Positions 34,329 to 42,373 of a stretch of 64,000 nucleotides of DNA are shown one piece after another (the stretch's first letter is position 1; every line of letters begins with the position of its first letter). The stretch is from Paenibacillus periandrae (lineage in GTDB: Bacteria; Bacillota; Bacilli; Paenibacillales; NBRC-103111). The position numbers were made by a program, and so were the translations under genes. Location: the NCBI RefSeq assembly GCF_022458865.1, contig NZ_JAJNMU010000002.1:372001-436000 (forward strand). Direction: 5' to 3'. The notes under the pieces are model-generated. The model was not told where the DNA came from, ran no database searches, and saw only the letters and a program-made list of their open reading frames with translations.

Positions 34329-34386
34329 AATGCTCCACTTCCTTATTTACCCTCACTAGTACACAGCAATCCTTGTAAGCATTCAC

Positions 34387-35940
34387 TTACAAACTGCGCT
34401 CACCGACAAGCTCAACCTTGTCGCCAGCCCCTTTATACAAGTGGCTATCCCTATCAGCAATTGAGTTCAAATAGTCTGCAGGGCTAATATCTGCTGTAAG
34501 CTTCCCATGCTCCACGACCCACACTCGCGTCGCAAAATAACGAACAATATCCAAATCGTGGGTAACCATAACGATCGACGTTCCTTTTTGCCGCCATGCT
34601 TCCAGCTTCTCTAAGATAGCGAAGGTATTGACAGCATCCTGTCCAAAGGTCGGTTCATCCAGCAGCAGCAGCTGTTGGTCCTTGAACATGGCAGTGGCAA
34701 CGCTGAGCCTGCGTTTTTGACCAAGTGAGAGCTGATAAGGATGCAGGGCTCTCTGATCATAGAGATCAAACTCAGCTAGCAATGCTTCAGCTCTGCTAGT
34801 GAAATCAGCTTTTCCATCAAGCTTGAAACCAAAAGACGCTTCATCGATCACCGAATGGGTCACGAATTGCATTTCCGGGTTTTGGAATACATAAGCCGCT
34901 GTTTCAACTACATCTTTAAAGCCTCGTACCTGCTGACCCAGCAGTAAGTAACTGCCGCTTGTCGGAATCAACTGCATCATCGCCTGCATCAGTGTGCTTT
35001 TGCCTGCACCATTGTGACCAACAACGGCAATCCATTCCCCGGCTGTCAGGCTTAGCTCAGTGACTGCAATCTTGGCCACCCGACGACCCTGATAACCATT
35101 GAAGTCATGCAGGGCTAGCGTCTCTGTATCAGCCATTGCCGTGGACAGCTTCCTACTGTTCAGCTCATCGCTTCTTCTTCCAGCTATTTCTTTATATAAG
35201 GGCTCCTCCGCATAGTGCTCCCATACGCCGGGATGCCATATGCCATATTCCTGAAGCTCCGCTCGATAATCGGCAAAAATCGCTGTCGGAATGCCATCCG
35301 CCAATATCTCTCCATTCTTATTAAACAAGAGGACGCGATCCACAAAATCGATGATCTCATCAATTTTATGCTCGACAATGATGATCGTTTTGTCCTGTCC
35401 AACCGCTTTGATCGTATCCCATACTTCTCTGGTTCCTTCCGGATCGAGCAGTGAGGTGGGCTCATCCAGAAACAATGCCTCCGGTTTTAATGCCAGCACA
35501 GACGCTATGGCCAACCGCTGCTTCATCCCTTGCGACATGGAGCCAATCGCTACGTGATTGTGTTCAAAATTCAGCCCAACCTCGCGAAGTCCTCTCTCGA
35601 TAAGCTGCGGCATTTCTGCCTGCGGCACGCCCAGGTTCTCCAAGACAAAAGCCATCTCTTCATCCACAAAAGGCATGCAAAACTGCGTATCCGGATCTTG
35701 GAACACGTAACCCCAGGAGGCGGGAATCTCAATAGCATCACATTTCATCGGAATCTCGATAGCCTGCGGAATTAAGCCCGTAAGCACCTGCAGTAAGGTG
35801 GACTTGCCGCATCCGCTTGGTCCCAGCAGCAGCACCTTCTGCCCTCTATACAATTCAACAGATAGCTCCTCAAACTGCAGGGAAGGGCTTCCTGCAAATT
35901 TTAAGCGTAAGCCCTTGACCAAAGCACATACATCCATCAT
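34387..35940 (-). CDS. ykoD: ECF transporter double ATPase (YkoD)
   Basis: A 517-residue fusion of two ABC ATPase domains. First domain: Walker A GPSGCGKST near residue 37, signature MSQGMKQRLA, Walker B ALFLDEPTS. Second domain: GHNGAGKST near residue 309, SLGQKRRLS, LLLLDEPTF. Both domains keep the downstream switch histidine (TIIIVEHK; SIVMVTHD), so both sites look competent. ATG 35940 overlaps the ykoE stop by 4 nt. It powers uptake of the thiamine precursor. Confidence 0.93.
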   Translation of the reverse strand: MMDVCALVKGLRLKFAGSPSLQFEELSVELYRGQKVLLLGPSGCGKSTLLQVLTGLIPQAIEIPMKCDAIEIPASWGYVFQDPDTQFCMPFVDEEMAFVLENLGVPQAEMPQLIERGLREVGLNFEHNHVAIGSMSQGMKQRLAIASVLALKPEALFLDEPTSLLDPEGTREVWDTIKAVGQDKTIIIVEHKIDEIIDFVDRVLLFNKNGEILADGIPTAIFADYRAELQEYGIWHPGVWEHYAEEPLYKEIAGRRSDELNSRKLSTAMADTETLALHDFNGYQGRRVAKIAVTELSLTAGEWIAVVGHNGAGKSTLMQAMMQLIPTSGSYLLLGQQVRGFKDVVETAAYVFQNPEMQFVTHSVIDEASFGFKLDGKADFTSRAEALLAEFDLYDQRALHPYQLSLGQKRRLSVATAMFKDQQLLLLDEPTFGQDAVNTFAILEKLEAWRQKGTSIVMVTHDLDIVRYFATRVWVVEHGKLTADISPADYLNSIADRDSHLYKGAGDKVELVGERSL

Positions 35941-36524
35941 TGCCTGCGCTCCAGCGCATCGAAGTCAGCCTGGCTGGCTGGACGAACCAGTTGGGTAACC
36001 CCCGTTGCTTCCAGTGCCTTAACAAGTCCATACGAGCATAGTCCAGTAAAGAAGATAGACCCGATAATCCGGAATACAAAGTACAAAATCAAGTTCCAGG
36101 ATTCAAGGTCAAGTAAATAGCCTTTGAAAGCATCAAATACAAGCGATGCTATGGCCGAAGCTACACCAGCCAAGCAAGCCGCTGTAATCGAGAAACGGCG
36201 ATAAGCAAACAGCAGAAAGATCAATTCCGCGCCAAGCCCTTGGGCGATCCCATAGGTTAACGCTTCAACTCCATACTGAGAGCCTGCGATCAGCTCACCG
36301 GAAGCTGCAGCAATTTCTGCAAGCAGCGCCACACCCGGCTTACGTATGATCAGAAAGGCAACAACAGCCGCCATAAACCATACGCCGTACATCAACTGAT
36401 CCAGCTGGAAGCCTGCCAGCTTCACCACATTGGACACATCTCCCCACAACCGATAAATAATTGCAAAAACAACAGAGATGACGACCGTGACCAAAATATC
36501 GGTCAATTTTAAACCTTTGGACAT
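35937..36524 (-). CDS. ykoE: ECF transporter substrate-binding membrane component (YkoE)
   Basis: A 195-residue membrane protein with about six helices (e.g. DILVTVVISVVFAIIYRLWG at the start), matching the YkoE family of S components for HMP/thiamine. AAGGAGTGGGTATTAT lies before ATG 36524. It is the first gene after the TPP riboswitch, which confirms the thiamine link. The B. subtilis operon also has ykoF; that gene is absent here and tenA follows instead. Confidence 0.9.
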   Translation of the reverse strand: MSKGLKLTDILVTVVISVVFAIIYRLWGDVSNVVKLAGFQLDQLMYGVWFMAAVVAFLIIRKPGVALLAEIAAASGELIAGSQYGVEALTYGIAQGLGAELIFLLFAYRRFSITAACLAGVASAIASLVFDAFKGYLLDLESWNLILYFVFRIIGSIFFTGLCSYGLVKALEATGVTQLVRPASQADFDALERRQ

Positions 36525-36577
36525 ATAATACCCACTCCTTCGATTATGGGGGCTGTTTGAACCGATAAGTGAGCGCC

Positions 36578-36607
36578 AAAAAGACCACTCCCATATCGGA
36601 AGTGGTC
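36578..36607 (-). terminator. Riboswitch-controlled terminator upstream of ykoE
   Basis: On the minus strand GACCACTTCC, a short loop and GGGAGTGGTC are followed by TTTTT. The 5' arm CCACTTCC can alternatively pair with GGAAGTGG in the 3' part of the TPP aptamer, giving an antiterminator. Confidence 0.8.
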
Positions 36608-36639
36608 TGCATGTATGAATCCATTACACGCTTCGAATG

Positions 36640-36733
36640 CTCTCCACTTCCCTACGCTGGTTTCATCCAGATCAGGTTCAGAGGGTTTAGAATCTATCGA
36701 TTCAGTCTCAGCCCAAATGGCTCCCCTAGTGAT
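36640..36733 (-). promoter_or_regulatory. TPP (THI-box) riboswitch
   Basis: The conserved aptamer words are read in order on the minus strand: GGGGAGCC, GGGCTGAGA, ACCCTCTGAACCTGATCTGG, then ACCAGCGTAGGGAAGTGG. TPP binding should stabilise this fold and release the downstream terminator, shutting off ykoE-ykoD-ykoC-tenA. Confidence 0.96.
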
Positions 36734-36740
36734 AACCTTC

Positions 36741-36768
36741 ATATTAGCAGGTTTGATCAAAATGTCAA
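36741..36768 (-). promoter_or_regulatory. Sigma-A promoter of the riboswitch operon
   Basis: On the minus strand a perfect TTGACA, 16 nt, TAATAT, directly upstream of the aptamer. Confidence 0.75.
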
Positions 36769-36772
36769 CGAC

Positions 36773-36810
36773 AAAAAAATTAGACAAGCCCATGTTCAGG
36801 CTTGTCTAAT
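36773..36810 (-). terminator. Terminator of the duplicated-domain secreted protein gene
   Basis: On the minus strand ATTAGACAAGCC and GGCTTGTCTAAT form a 12-bp perfect stem followed by a run of seven T. Confidence 0.88.
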
Positions 36811-36857
36811 TTTACATAAAATGGAATACAAATAGTCCAATTCATAATAACAATAAC

Positions 36858-37616
36858 TTATTCAAAGTAGGTGTATTCCCATTCGCCTTCTTCAGCAGTC
36901 CATGAAGTTGCATCCGTGTACTCAGGTACGTCTGTGAAAATCAGTGTGTATTCTTTCATTTCAATCGGTTTCAAGTGAACAGGCAGATCTGTGAAGTATT
37001 GGTTAGCTACTTCTTTGGAATCACCAGCGTCATTATGAAGAATAATTTTCACACTTACTTTTTGTACAACATCAATATTTTTACCGCCAGTGTTTGTGAA
37101 AACACCAGACGCTTTCAAGCTGCCACCTTCATAGAACACTGAAAGTACGGTAAAATCAAGCGCTGCCGGTGCTGTATCAGCTGCTGGTGCAGGAGCTGCC
37201 GGTGCTTCAGCTGGTGCAGGAGCATCTTCGAAGTATGTAAATTCCCAATTGCCTTCTTCAGCAGTCCAAGAAGTTGCATCAGTATACTCAGGAACATCAG
37301 CGAAAGTCAAAGTGTACTCTGCTGCTTCACCTGGTTTGATATTCAGCTTTAAGTCTGTAAAATAGTGGTTGGCTACTTCTTTGGAATCACCAGCATCGTT
37401 GTGAAGGATAATCTTAACGTCTACTTTTGTTACATCCGCAATGTTTTTGTCCCCTGTGTTCTTAAACTTACCTACAGCGGTCAAGACACCGTTCTCATAA
37501 GCTACCGACGTGATTTCAAAATCCATGGCTGCATCAGCAAATGCCATTGAAGACAAACCAAGCAAACAAGCCCAAAGCATAATAGAAACCGTTAGAAACT
37601 TTAATACTTTTTTCAT
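36858..37616 (-). CDS. Secreted protein with two near-identical tandem domains
   Basis: A 252-residue exported protein I cannot assign to a family. A Sec signal peptide (MKKVLKFLTVSIMLWACLLG..., cleavage near SMAFA-DA) is followed by two copies of a beta-rich domain of about 100 residues, joined by an Ala/Pro linker. Both copies share KIILHNDAGDSKEVAN, YFTDL and DVPEYTDATSWTAEEG and begin DF.I.SV.YE.G.L.A.G.F.NTG.KNI, a pattern like immunoglobulin-type extracellular domains. ATG at 37616 follows TAGGAG by 8 nt; an upstream GTG overlaps that site. It ends at a strong terminator. A TATAAT at 37661-37666 may be its -10 box. Confidence 0.7.
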   Translation of the reverse strand: MKKVLKFLTVSIMLWACLLGLSSMAFADAAMDFEITSVAYENGVLTAVGKFKNTGDKNIADVTKVDVKIILHNDAGDSKEVANHYFTDLKLNIKPGEAAEYTLTFADVPEYTDATSWTAEEGNWEFTYFEDAPAPAEAPAAPAPAADTAPAALDFTVLSVFYEGGSLKASGVFTNTGGKNIDVVQKVSVKIILHNDAGDSKEVANQYFTDLPVHLKPIEMKEYTLIFTDVPEYTDATSWTAEEGEWEYTYFE

Positions 37617-37811
37617 CACTTTCACTCCTATTTTTTGTGTATTAAGACCTACTTTGCAATATTATAAGCTGCTTTTCTTAATAAAAATGAAATATAAACA
37701 ATACTTTAGAATTAATTTGTCGAAAATGTGTATAATTTTAGACAAAATTGCATATAAAAACCGCTCACCTCCTAAATGGACATGAACGGCTCTAGAATTG
37801 ACTGATATCAC

Positions 37812-38777
37812 TTACAAATAAGTCTCAATAAAACGCATCATCGCCTCTTCATGGAAAGGCAATCCCTCATGTCCGTAATCATGGTACAATCGAACTTCCT
37901 TTGGGCCTGACAGGTGGTTGTAAGCAGCAAAGCAGGTCGAAGGCGGGCAAGTGATATCCTGCAGGGTTATCGCCATCAAGGTTCTGGCCTTAATCCGGCT
38001 TGCCATATTCATACCATCGAAGTAGCTGAGCGTTCTATACACTTGAGCTTCCTGTCGATGCTCAGGGTCATATCGACGGAACCAGTTTTTGATTTCCACA
38101 TAAGGTCCGGAAGCATGAATTTCTACGGAGCGGCGGAAGTGGCACAGGAATGGAAATACAGGCAATGCCAGCTTCGGACGCGAATCCAATCCTGCTGCGG
38201 CGAGTGCCAACCCACCGCCTTGACTGCCCCCATATACCGCGATTCGGCTGGCATCGACCTCTTCACGTGAACATACGAAATCAAGCGCACGAATACAATC
38301 CAGATACACCTGCTTATAATAGTAAGAAACCGGGTCCAGAATGCCCAAGGTCATCCAACCCGGAATACCACCCTGTGGATACTCAGCCCTATCCGGTGTC
38401 AAACCGCCCTGACCTCTTACGTCAATCGCAAATGCCGCCATTCCCATCGAAGCCCATTGCAGCAGCTCATTCGGATAACCGCGATTGCCCGAATAACCAT
38501 GATATTTGACCAGGACAGGCAGTGAACCCGGTTGATGATCACCCTTAGGTGTTACATACCAGCCATGAATCGGTGTACCATCGGCTCCATCAAAAACCAC
38601 ATCATAAATCAATATCGACTTCAATGGATAGTCTTGTACAAGATTTACTTGTGCATGTAGAGGTTTTTGATTTGAAAGCGCTTTGGCTTTATCCCAAAAC
38701 AAGTCAAAATCGGACTCGATCGTAAGCTCAGGCTTATAATCCTGAAGCTGGGATAAGGGCATATCTACATTAGGCAT
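37812..38777 (-). CDS. Acetylxylan esterase/cephalosporin-C deacetylase (CE7)
   Basis: A 321-residue cytosolic alpha/beta hydrolase, the normal CE7 length, that removes acetyl groups from xylo-oligosaccharides and other small esters. It starts MPNVDMPLSQL as family members do; GAGGAG lies 9 nt before ATG 38777, so the longer frame to 38876 is rejected. The oxyanion loop YHGYSG, nucleophile serine in GGSQGGGLAL, aspartate in LQDITCPPST and histidine in DYGHEG are all present, as is the RGQGG motif. It stands alone; its use would fit intracellular hemicellulose breakdown. Confidence 0.92.
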   Translation of the reverse strand: MPNVDMPLSQLQDYKPELTIESDFDLFWDKAKALSNQKPLHAQVNLVQDYPLKSILIYDVVFDGADGTPIHGWYVTPKGDHQPGSLPVLVKYHGYSGNRGYPNELLQWASMGMAAFAIDVRGQGGLTPDRAEYPQGGIPGWMTLGILDPVSYYYKQVYLDCIRALDFVCSREEVDASRIAVYGGSQGGGLALAAAGLDSRPKLALPVFPFLCHFRRSVEIHASGPYVEIKNWFRRYDPEHRQEAQVYRTLSYFDGMNMASRIKARTLMAITLQDITCPPSTCFAAYNHLSGPKEVRLYHDYGHEGLPFHEEAMMRFIETYL

Positions 38778-38984
38778 ATGGAACAGCTCCTCATGAATAA
38801 AATCGGTTGAATGAATGATCCCCTGCTTATTGTACCAACTATTCGGCAGGTCGCAACCTATTTTTTTCCATACCACGGTCTCCTGCCATACTCAAAAAAA
38901 GCTTCTTTTTTCTTGCGTTGCAGCAGGTTATGTGTCAAGATATTCGTTAGTATCCAATCGACAAGAAATAGGTGAAATGCATTC

Positions 38985-39776
38985 ATGATGAAATCTTTTT
39001 TTCGCTTACTGACTGAGCTCTATTCACGTAAAGCGATATCCCGGGTAACGGGAGCATTTGCTCAATCCAAAGTAAGTCGCAAGCTTATCCCGCGCTTCGC
39101 CGATATTTATGGTATCCGGTTGGAGGATGCAGAAAAGCCCTGGAACGAGTATGTGTCTTTAAATGACTTTTTCACACGCAGATTAAAAAATGGCCTTCGT
39201 CCGATTGATATGTCTCCACATATCGTAGTCAGCCCGGTGGATGCGGCCATTACCGGTATGGGGCCGATCAGCGAAGGATTAATTCTTAATGTCAAGGGAC
39301 AAGATTACACGATCGATGAAATGCTTAATTTCTCGCCGCGTGCGGTCAGCTATAAGAACGGCTTTTACTATGTGCTTTATCTCAGTCCAACCGATTACCA
39401 CAGAATTCACACCCCTATTGAGGGTGATATTATTGAAAAAGAACACATTCCCGGCAAAGTATATCCCGTTAATGAGTTCGGGCTTCGCCAAATGCGCCGA
39501 GTATTAAGCCGCAATGAAAGACTGATTACGTATATGCAGCATGAGGACGGAGAAATTGCCGTCGTCAAGGTTGGAGCGATGAATGTCAGCAGCATTCAAT
39601 ACGTCTCTCCATTGCCGCAGCGACCTGGGCGTGGCGATGAGCTTGCCTATTTTCAATTTGGTTCCACCGTCGTGCTTCTGATGGAGACCGACACCTTCGA
39701 AAGCCGCACCGATCTGCAGGTCGGCAGTAAAGTCAAGATGGGACAAATACTGGGCTTCGTTAAACGCAAATCATAA
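38985..39776 (+). CDS. psd: Phosphatidylserine decarboxylase proenzyme
   Basis: A 263-residue membrane-associated enzyme making phosphatidylethanolamine. It carries the SLNDFFTRRL region, SPVDA, YHRIHTP and the self-cleavage motif FGST with G226-S227, where the serine becomes the pyruvoyl group. The order is a large beta chain and a short alpha chain of about 37 residues. Two adjacent ATG codons (38985, 38988) are possible; the ribosome site (AGGTGA) is weak. No phosphatidylserine synthase is adjacent. Confidence 0.93.
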   Translation: MMKSFFRLLTELYSRKAISRVTGAFAQSKVSRKLIPRFADIYGIRLEDAEKPWNEYVSLNDFFTRRLKNGLRPIDMSPHIVVSPVDAAITGMGPISEGLILNVKGQDYTIDEMLNFSPRAVSYKNGFYYVLYLSPTDYHRIHTPIEGDIIEKEHIPGKVYPVNEFGLRQMRRVLSRNERLITYMQHEDGEIAVVKVGAMNVSSIQYVSPLPQRPGRGDELAYFQFGSTVVLLMETDTFESRTDLQVGSKVKMGQILGFVKRKS

Positions 39777-39794
39777 ACTGACGAGCTTGCGCAG

Positions 39795-39828
39795 GCTTGG
39801 AGTATTAGGGATTGTCCTTACTCCAGGC
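39795..39828. terminator. Hairpin between psd and the convergent MocR gene
   Basis: GCTTGGAGTA and TACTCCAGGC form a stem of about 10 bp with one wobble, followed by TATTTGTT on the plus strand. Confidence 0.5.
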
Positions 39829-41324
39829 TATTTGTTCATCCTGCTGTCAGCTTGCATCGACTTCCATACCTCTTCCATCCTCTTGATCGCATACTCGATG
39901 TCTGCCTCCGACAAATGAGGGAAATTAAAATAAGCTCCATAGCTGACTTTCTCTGCCTCTACCTCTGTTTCTGTCGACTGAACAGGTACACCAACCTCTG
40001 ACCAGCGGATACCCGCTTGAGCACATTGATCACGAAACTCGATATAGGTCGGTTCATTGCCGCGCCACCATCCAAAAATATGAAGGCCTGCATCACCCTC
40101 CACCCAGGCAAATTGATCGGACAGCAGCTTATACAGCCACTTTTGCAAGCATTCGAACTTTCGACTGTAAGCACGCTTCATTCTGCGCAGGTGACGTTCG
40201 TAGCTTCCGCTCCCCATAAAAGCTGCAAGAGTCCGCTGCTCCAGCAAGCCGGTAGGCCGCGGTTCAAACAAGGCCTTCGCTTTACGTATCGGTTCCACCA
40301 AGGAAGCAGGCATAACTGCGTAACCGATTCGAATGCCGCTCAAGAGCGTTTTACTAAAGCTGCCGATGTAGATGATACGATCCTCCCGATCCAATACCTT
40401 AAGTGGCTCCAATGACCTGCCGCGGTGACGGAATTCGCTGTCGTAATCATCCTCGATAATAATCGCATCCTGCTCATTGGCCCATTTTAGAAGCTGCTGT
40501 CTCCGTTCCATGCTTAAGACAACACCTGTAGGAAACTGACGGCTTGGTGTAACAAACAACAGCTTGGCTTCCCAGTCATCTGGAATAATCCCTTGCCCGT
40601 CCATAGAGATCGGCTTGGTAATACCTCCTGCTGTATGCACAGCTCGCCGAATTCCCACATAGCCCGGATTTTCTACGATAACAGGATCTCCGGGATTAAC
40701 CAACAGTTGAACCGTCAGCGCGATAGCCTGCATCGAACCGTTGAATATGACAATTTGCGATGGATGACTATCAATTCCCCGGGCTCTGCGGAGATATTGT
40801 GCGATGCTGTTCCGTAATTCATAGTCTCCCTGCAGTTCACCACGTGGAATAACTCCTTGTCCAGTTAACTCCTTGGCTGCAGCATGGAGATGCCGGTTCC
40901 ATTCTTCTTGTGGAAATAATTCGATATCCGGTGCAAACCAATGAAAATCAATTTGCTTTACAGCGCCTGGCAAATCATACGAAACATCCCCTGTTGGTTG
41001 CAGCATAAGCCGTTTTCCCCAATCCGACAGTACGTAAACTTGACTCTGCCGCTCAGGAGTGGATTTCGGCTCATAATGGATCGACACGAAGGTCCCGCGT
41101 CCTATTTCGCTTCGCACATACCCCTCTGCATTCAGCATATCGTAAACAACGTTGACTGTCCCTCGGGACAATCCGTACAATGCTGCCAGTTCTCGGCTGG
41201 AAGGAAGCCGTGTTTCGTAAGTCAGCACCCCATCCAGGATTGAATCTCTTAATGAATGATATAAAGTCAGCAGCTTGGTAGGATATCTGGAACGATATAG
41301 ATGATACGGAATTTGAAAATGCAT
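39828..41324 (-). CDS. MocR/PdxR-type regulator (GntR helix-turn-helix fused to aminotransferase fold)
   Basis: A 498-residue regulator. The N-terminal winged helix (about residues 15-80) contains LYHSLRDSILDGVL, LPSSRELAALYGLSRGTVN and VRSEIGRGTFV. A linker and a fold-type I aminotransferase domain follow, with the PLP lysine K325 in SFSKTLLSG. ATG at 41324 follows GAGGAG by 9 nt; the frame extends a further 48 codons upstream into a repeat element, which is not coding. It is divergent from a PNPOx-like gene. MocR proteins usually control a divergent neighbour, so that gene is the best target, with PLP as a likely effector. Confidence 0.9.
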   Translation of the reverse strand: MHFQIPYHLYRSRYPTKLLTLYHSLRDSILDGVLTYETRLPSSRELAALYGLSRGTVNVVYDMLNAEGYVRSEIGRGTFVSIHYEPKSTPERQSQVYVLSDWGKRLMLQPTGDVSYDLPGAVKQIDFHWFAPDIELFPQEEWNRHLHAAAKELTGQGVIPRGELQGDYELRNSIAQYLRRARGIDSHPSQIVIFNGSMQAIALTVQLLVNPGDPVIVENPGYVGIRRAVHTAGGITKPISMDGQGIIPDDWEAKLLFVTPSRQFPTGVVLSMERRQQLLKWANEQDAIIIEDDYDSEFRHRGRSLEPLKVLDREDRIIYIGSFSKTLLSGIRIGYAVMPASLVEPIRKAKALFEPRPTGLLEQRTLAAFMGSGSYERHLRRMKRAYSRKFECLQKWLYKLLSDQFAWVEGDAGLHIFGWWRGNEPTYIEFRDQCAQAGIRWSEVGVPVQSTETEVEAEKVSYGAYFNFPHLSEADIEYAIKRMEEVWKSMQADSRMNK

Positions 41325-41372
41325 GCCGAGGACTCCTCTTGATTCAATTAGAGAAACCATAATGCAGTTAGT

Positions 41373-41540
41373 TAGAAGTCCGGTGAAGAACGAGCGAAGT
41401 TGGTCAAATTGTCCTGGAGAAGCGTAAGCGTTCGCCTTTGAAATCGTGAATAAACCCCTTAATCTCATCCATTTTCACGATTTCAACAGCGATCGGAAGG
41501 ATATTTGGCCGCGCAGCGAGACTTATTAACCGGACTTCTA
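41373..41540 (-). repeat. Structured interspersed repeat, copy 2
   Basis: A 168-bp element with perfect 12-bp inverted ends (TAGAAGTCCGGT at 41373-41384, complement at 41529-41540). Inner helices: 41402-41414/41499-41510 (GGTCAAATTGTCC with GGATATTTGGCC) and 41440-41450/41474-41484 (GAAATCGTGAA/TTCACGATTTC). Read on the minus strand it shares TCGCTGCGCGGCCA and CAAAGGCGAACGCT..CGCTTCTCCAG with copy 1. It lies between the MocR start and the promoter of the divergent gene. Confidence 0.75.
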
Positions 41541-41552
41541 GTGGATATCTAT

Positions 41553-41619
41553 ATTGGTACAGTCATTTAACTCTAAATTGGAGCTTATTATTTGTCAATA
41601 AGTACGTTAGACTCATAAT
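41553..41619 (+). promoter_or_regulatory. Promoter of the PNPOx-like gene with candidate MocR operator
   Basis: TTGTCA (41592-41597), 16 nt, CATAAT (41614-41619). Just upstream are direct repeats ATTGGTAC (41553-41560) and ATTGGAGC (41577-41584), 24 bp apart, where an activator would sit. Confidence 0.5.
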
Positions 41620-41644
41620 CAAACCAATCAAGGAGGCCATCCCT

Positions 41645-42268
41645 ATGAGAAGAAAAGAATTTGAAGTGATGGATCAAGAGGAAACACTGCAATTTTTGCA
41701 GGAGGTAAGCTTTGGCGTGTTAGGCTCGAATAGTGAGGATGGCTGGCCGCAGCTGACTCCTTTAAACTTCGTTTATCACGAGGGCTGTCTGTATTTTCAT
41801 GGCAGCCATGCTGGTCAAAAAATGAAAAATCTCAAATCAGATACCCGAGTCACCTTCTCCATTGCCAAGGAATATGCGATTATTCCTTCCTACTGGTCAG
41901 ACGCCAAGCTTGCTTGTCCAGCAACCGCGTTTTTTAAATCTGTACTGATCAAGGGACATGCGGAGCCAGTCAGTGATCTGCAGCAAAAGGCAGCAGCGCT
42001 TAGCGCATTTATGCAGAAGCTGCAAAGCGAAGGTGGCTATGAGCAGATTGATCCGCTGGATTCCGATTACATCCCTCAGCTTAAAGCGACTTCTGTTGTA
42101 CGTATTGTAATTTCCGAGATGTCAGCCAAGTTTAAATTCGGGCAAAATATGCAGGAGGACCGATTAGAACGAATTAGCGAAGGACTCGTTGAAAGAAATC
42201 TGGAGCTTGATGCCGAAACTGCAGCACTTATGAAAGCATATTGCCCACATCATCGGAAGCAGTCTTAG
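41645..42268 (+). CDS. PNPOx-like flavin-binding protein (pyridoxamine 5'-phosphate oxidase family)
   Basis: A 207-residue protein with the split-barrel FMN-binding fold: MDQEETLQFLQEVSFGVLG, then PQLTPLNFVYHEGCLYFHGSHAGQKMKNL, the usual pattern of the PNPOx-like/NimA-related group. The C-terminal part is helical. It binds FMN or a related cofactor; the reaction is not known for this subfamily. AAGGAGG precedes ATG 41645. It is divergent from a MocR-type regulator that is itself PLP-binding, which suggests a vitamin B6 connection. Confidence 0.8.
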   Translation: MRRKEFEVMDQEETLQFLQEVSFGVLGSNSEDGWPQLTPLNFVYHEGCLYFHGSHAGQKMKNLKSDTRVTFSIAKEYAIIPSYWSDAKLACPATAFFKSVLIKGHAEPVSDLQQKAAALSAFMQKLQSEGGYEQIDPLDSDYIPQLKATSVVRIVISEMSAKFKFGQNMQEDRLERISEGLVERNLELDAETAALMKAYCPHHRKQS

Positions 42269-42299
42269 TCGAACCCAATGTTTGATTTCCGCTTAACTT

Positions 42300-42336
42300 A
42301 AAAAGTCCGCAAGGCATAATGCCTGCGGACTTTTTT
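42300..42336. terminator. Bidirectional terminator between PNPOx-like and kduI genes
   Basis: AAAAAGTCCGC-AGGCA and TGCCTGCGGACTTTTTT pair with one bulge, with A/T runs on both sides. Confidence 0.85.
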
Positions 42337-42373
42337 GGAATGTACGATTATGATTCGGAACCTCGAACAGAGT

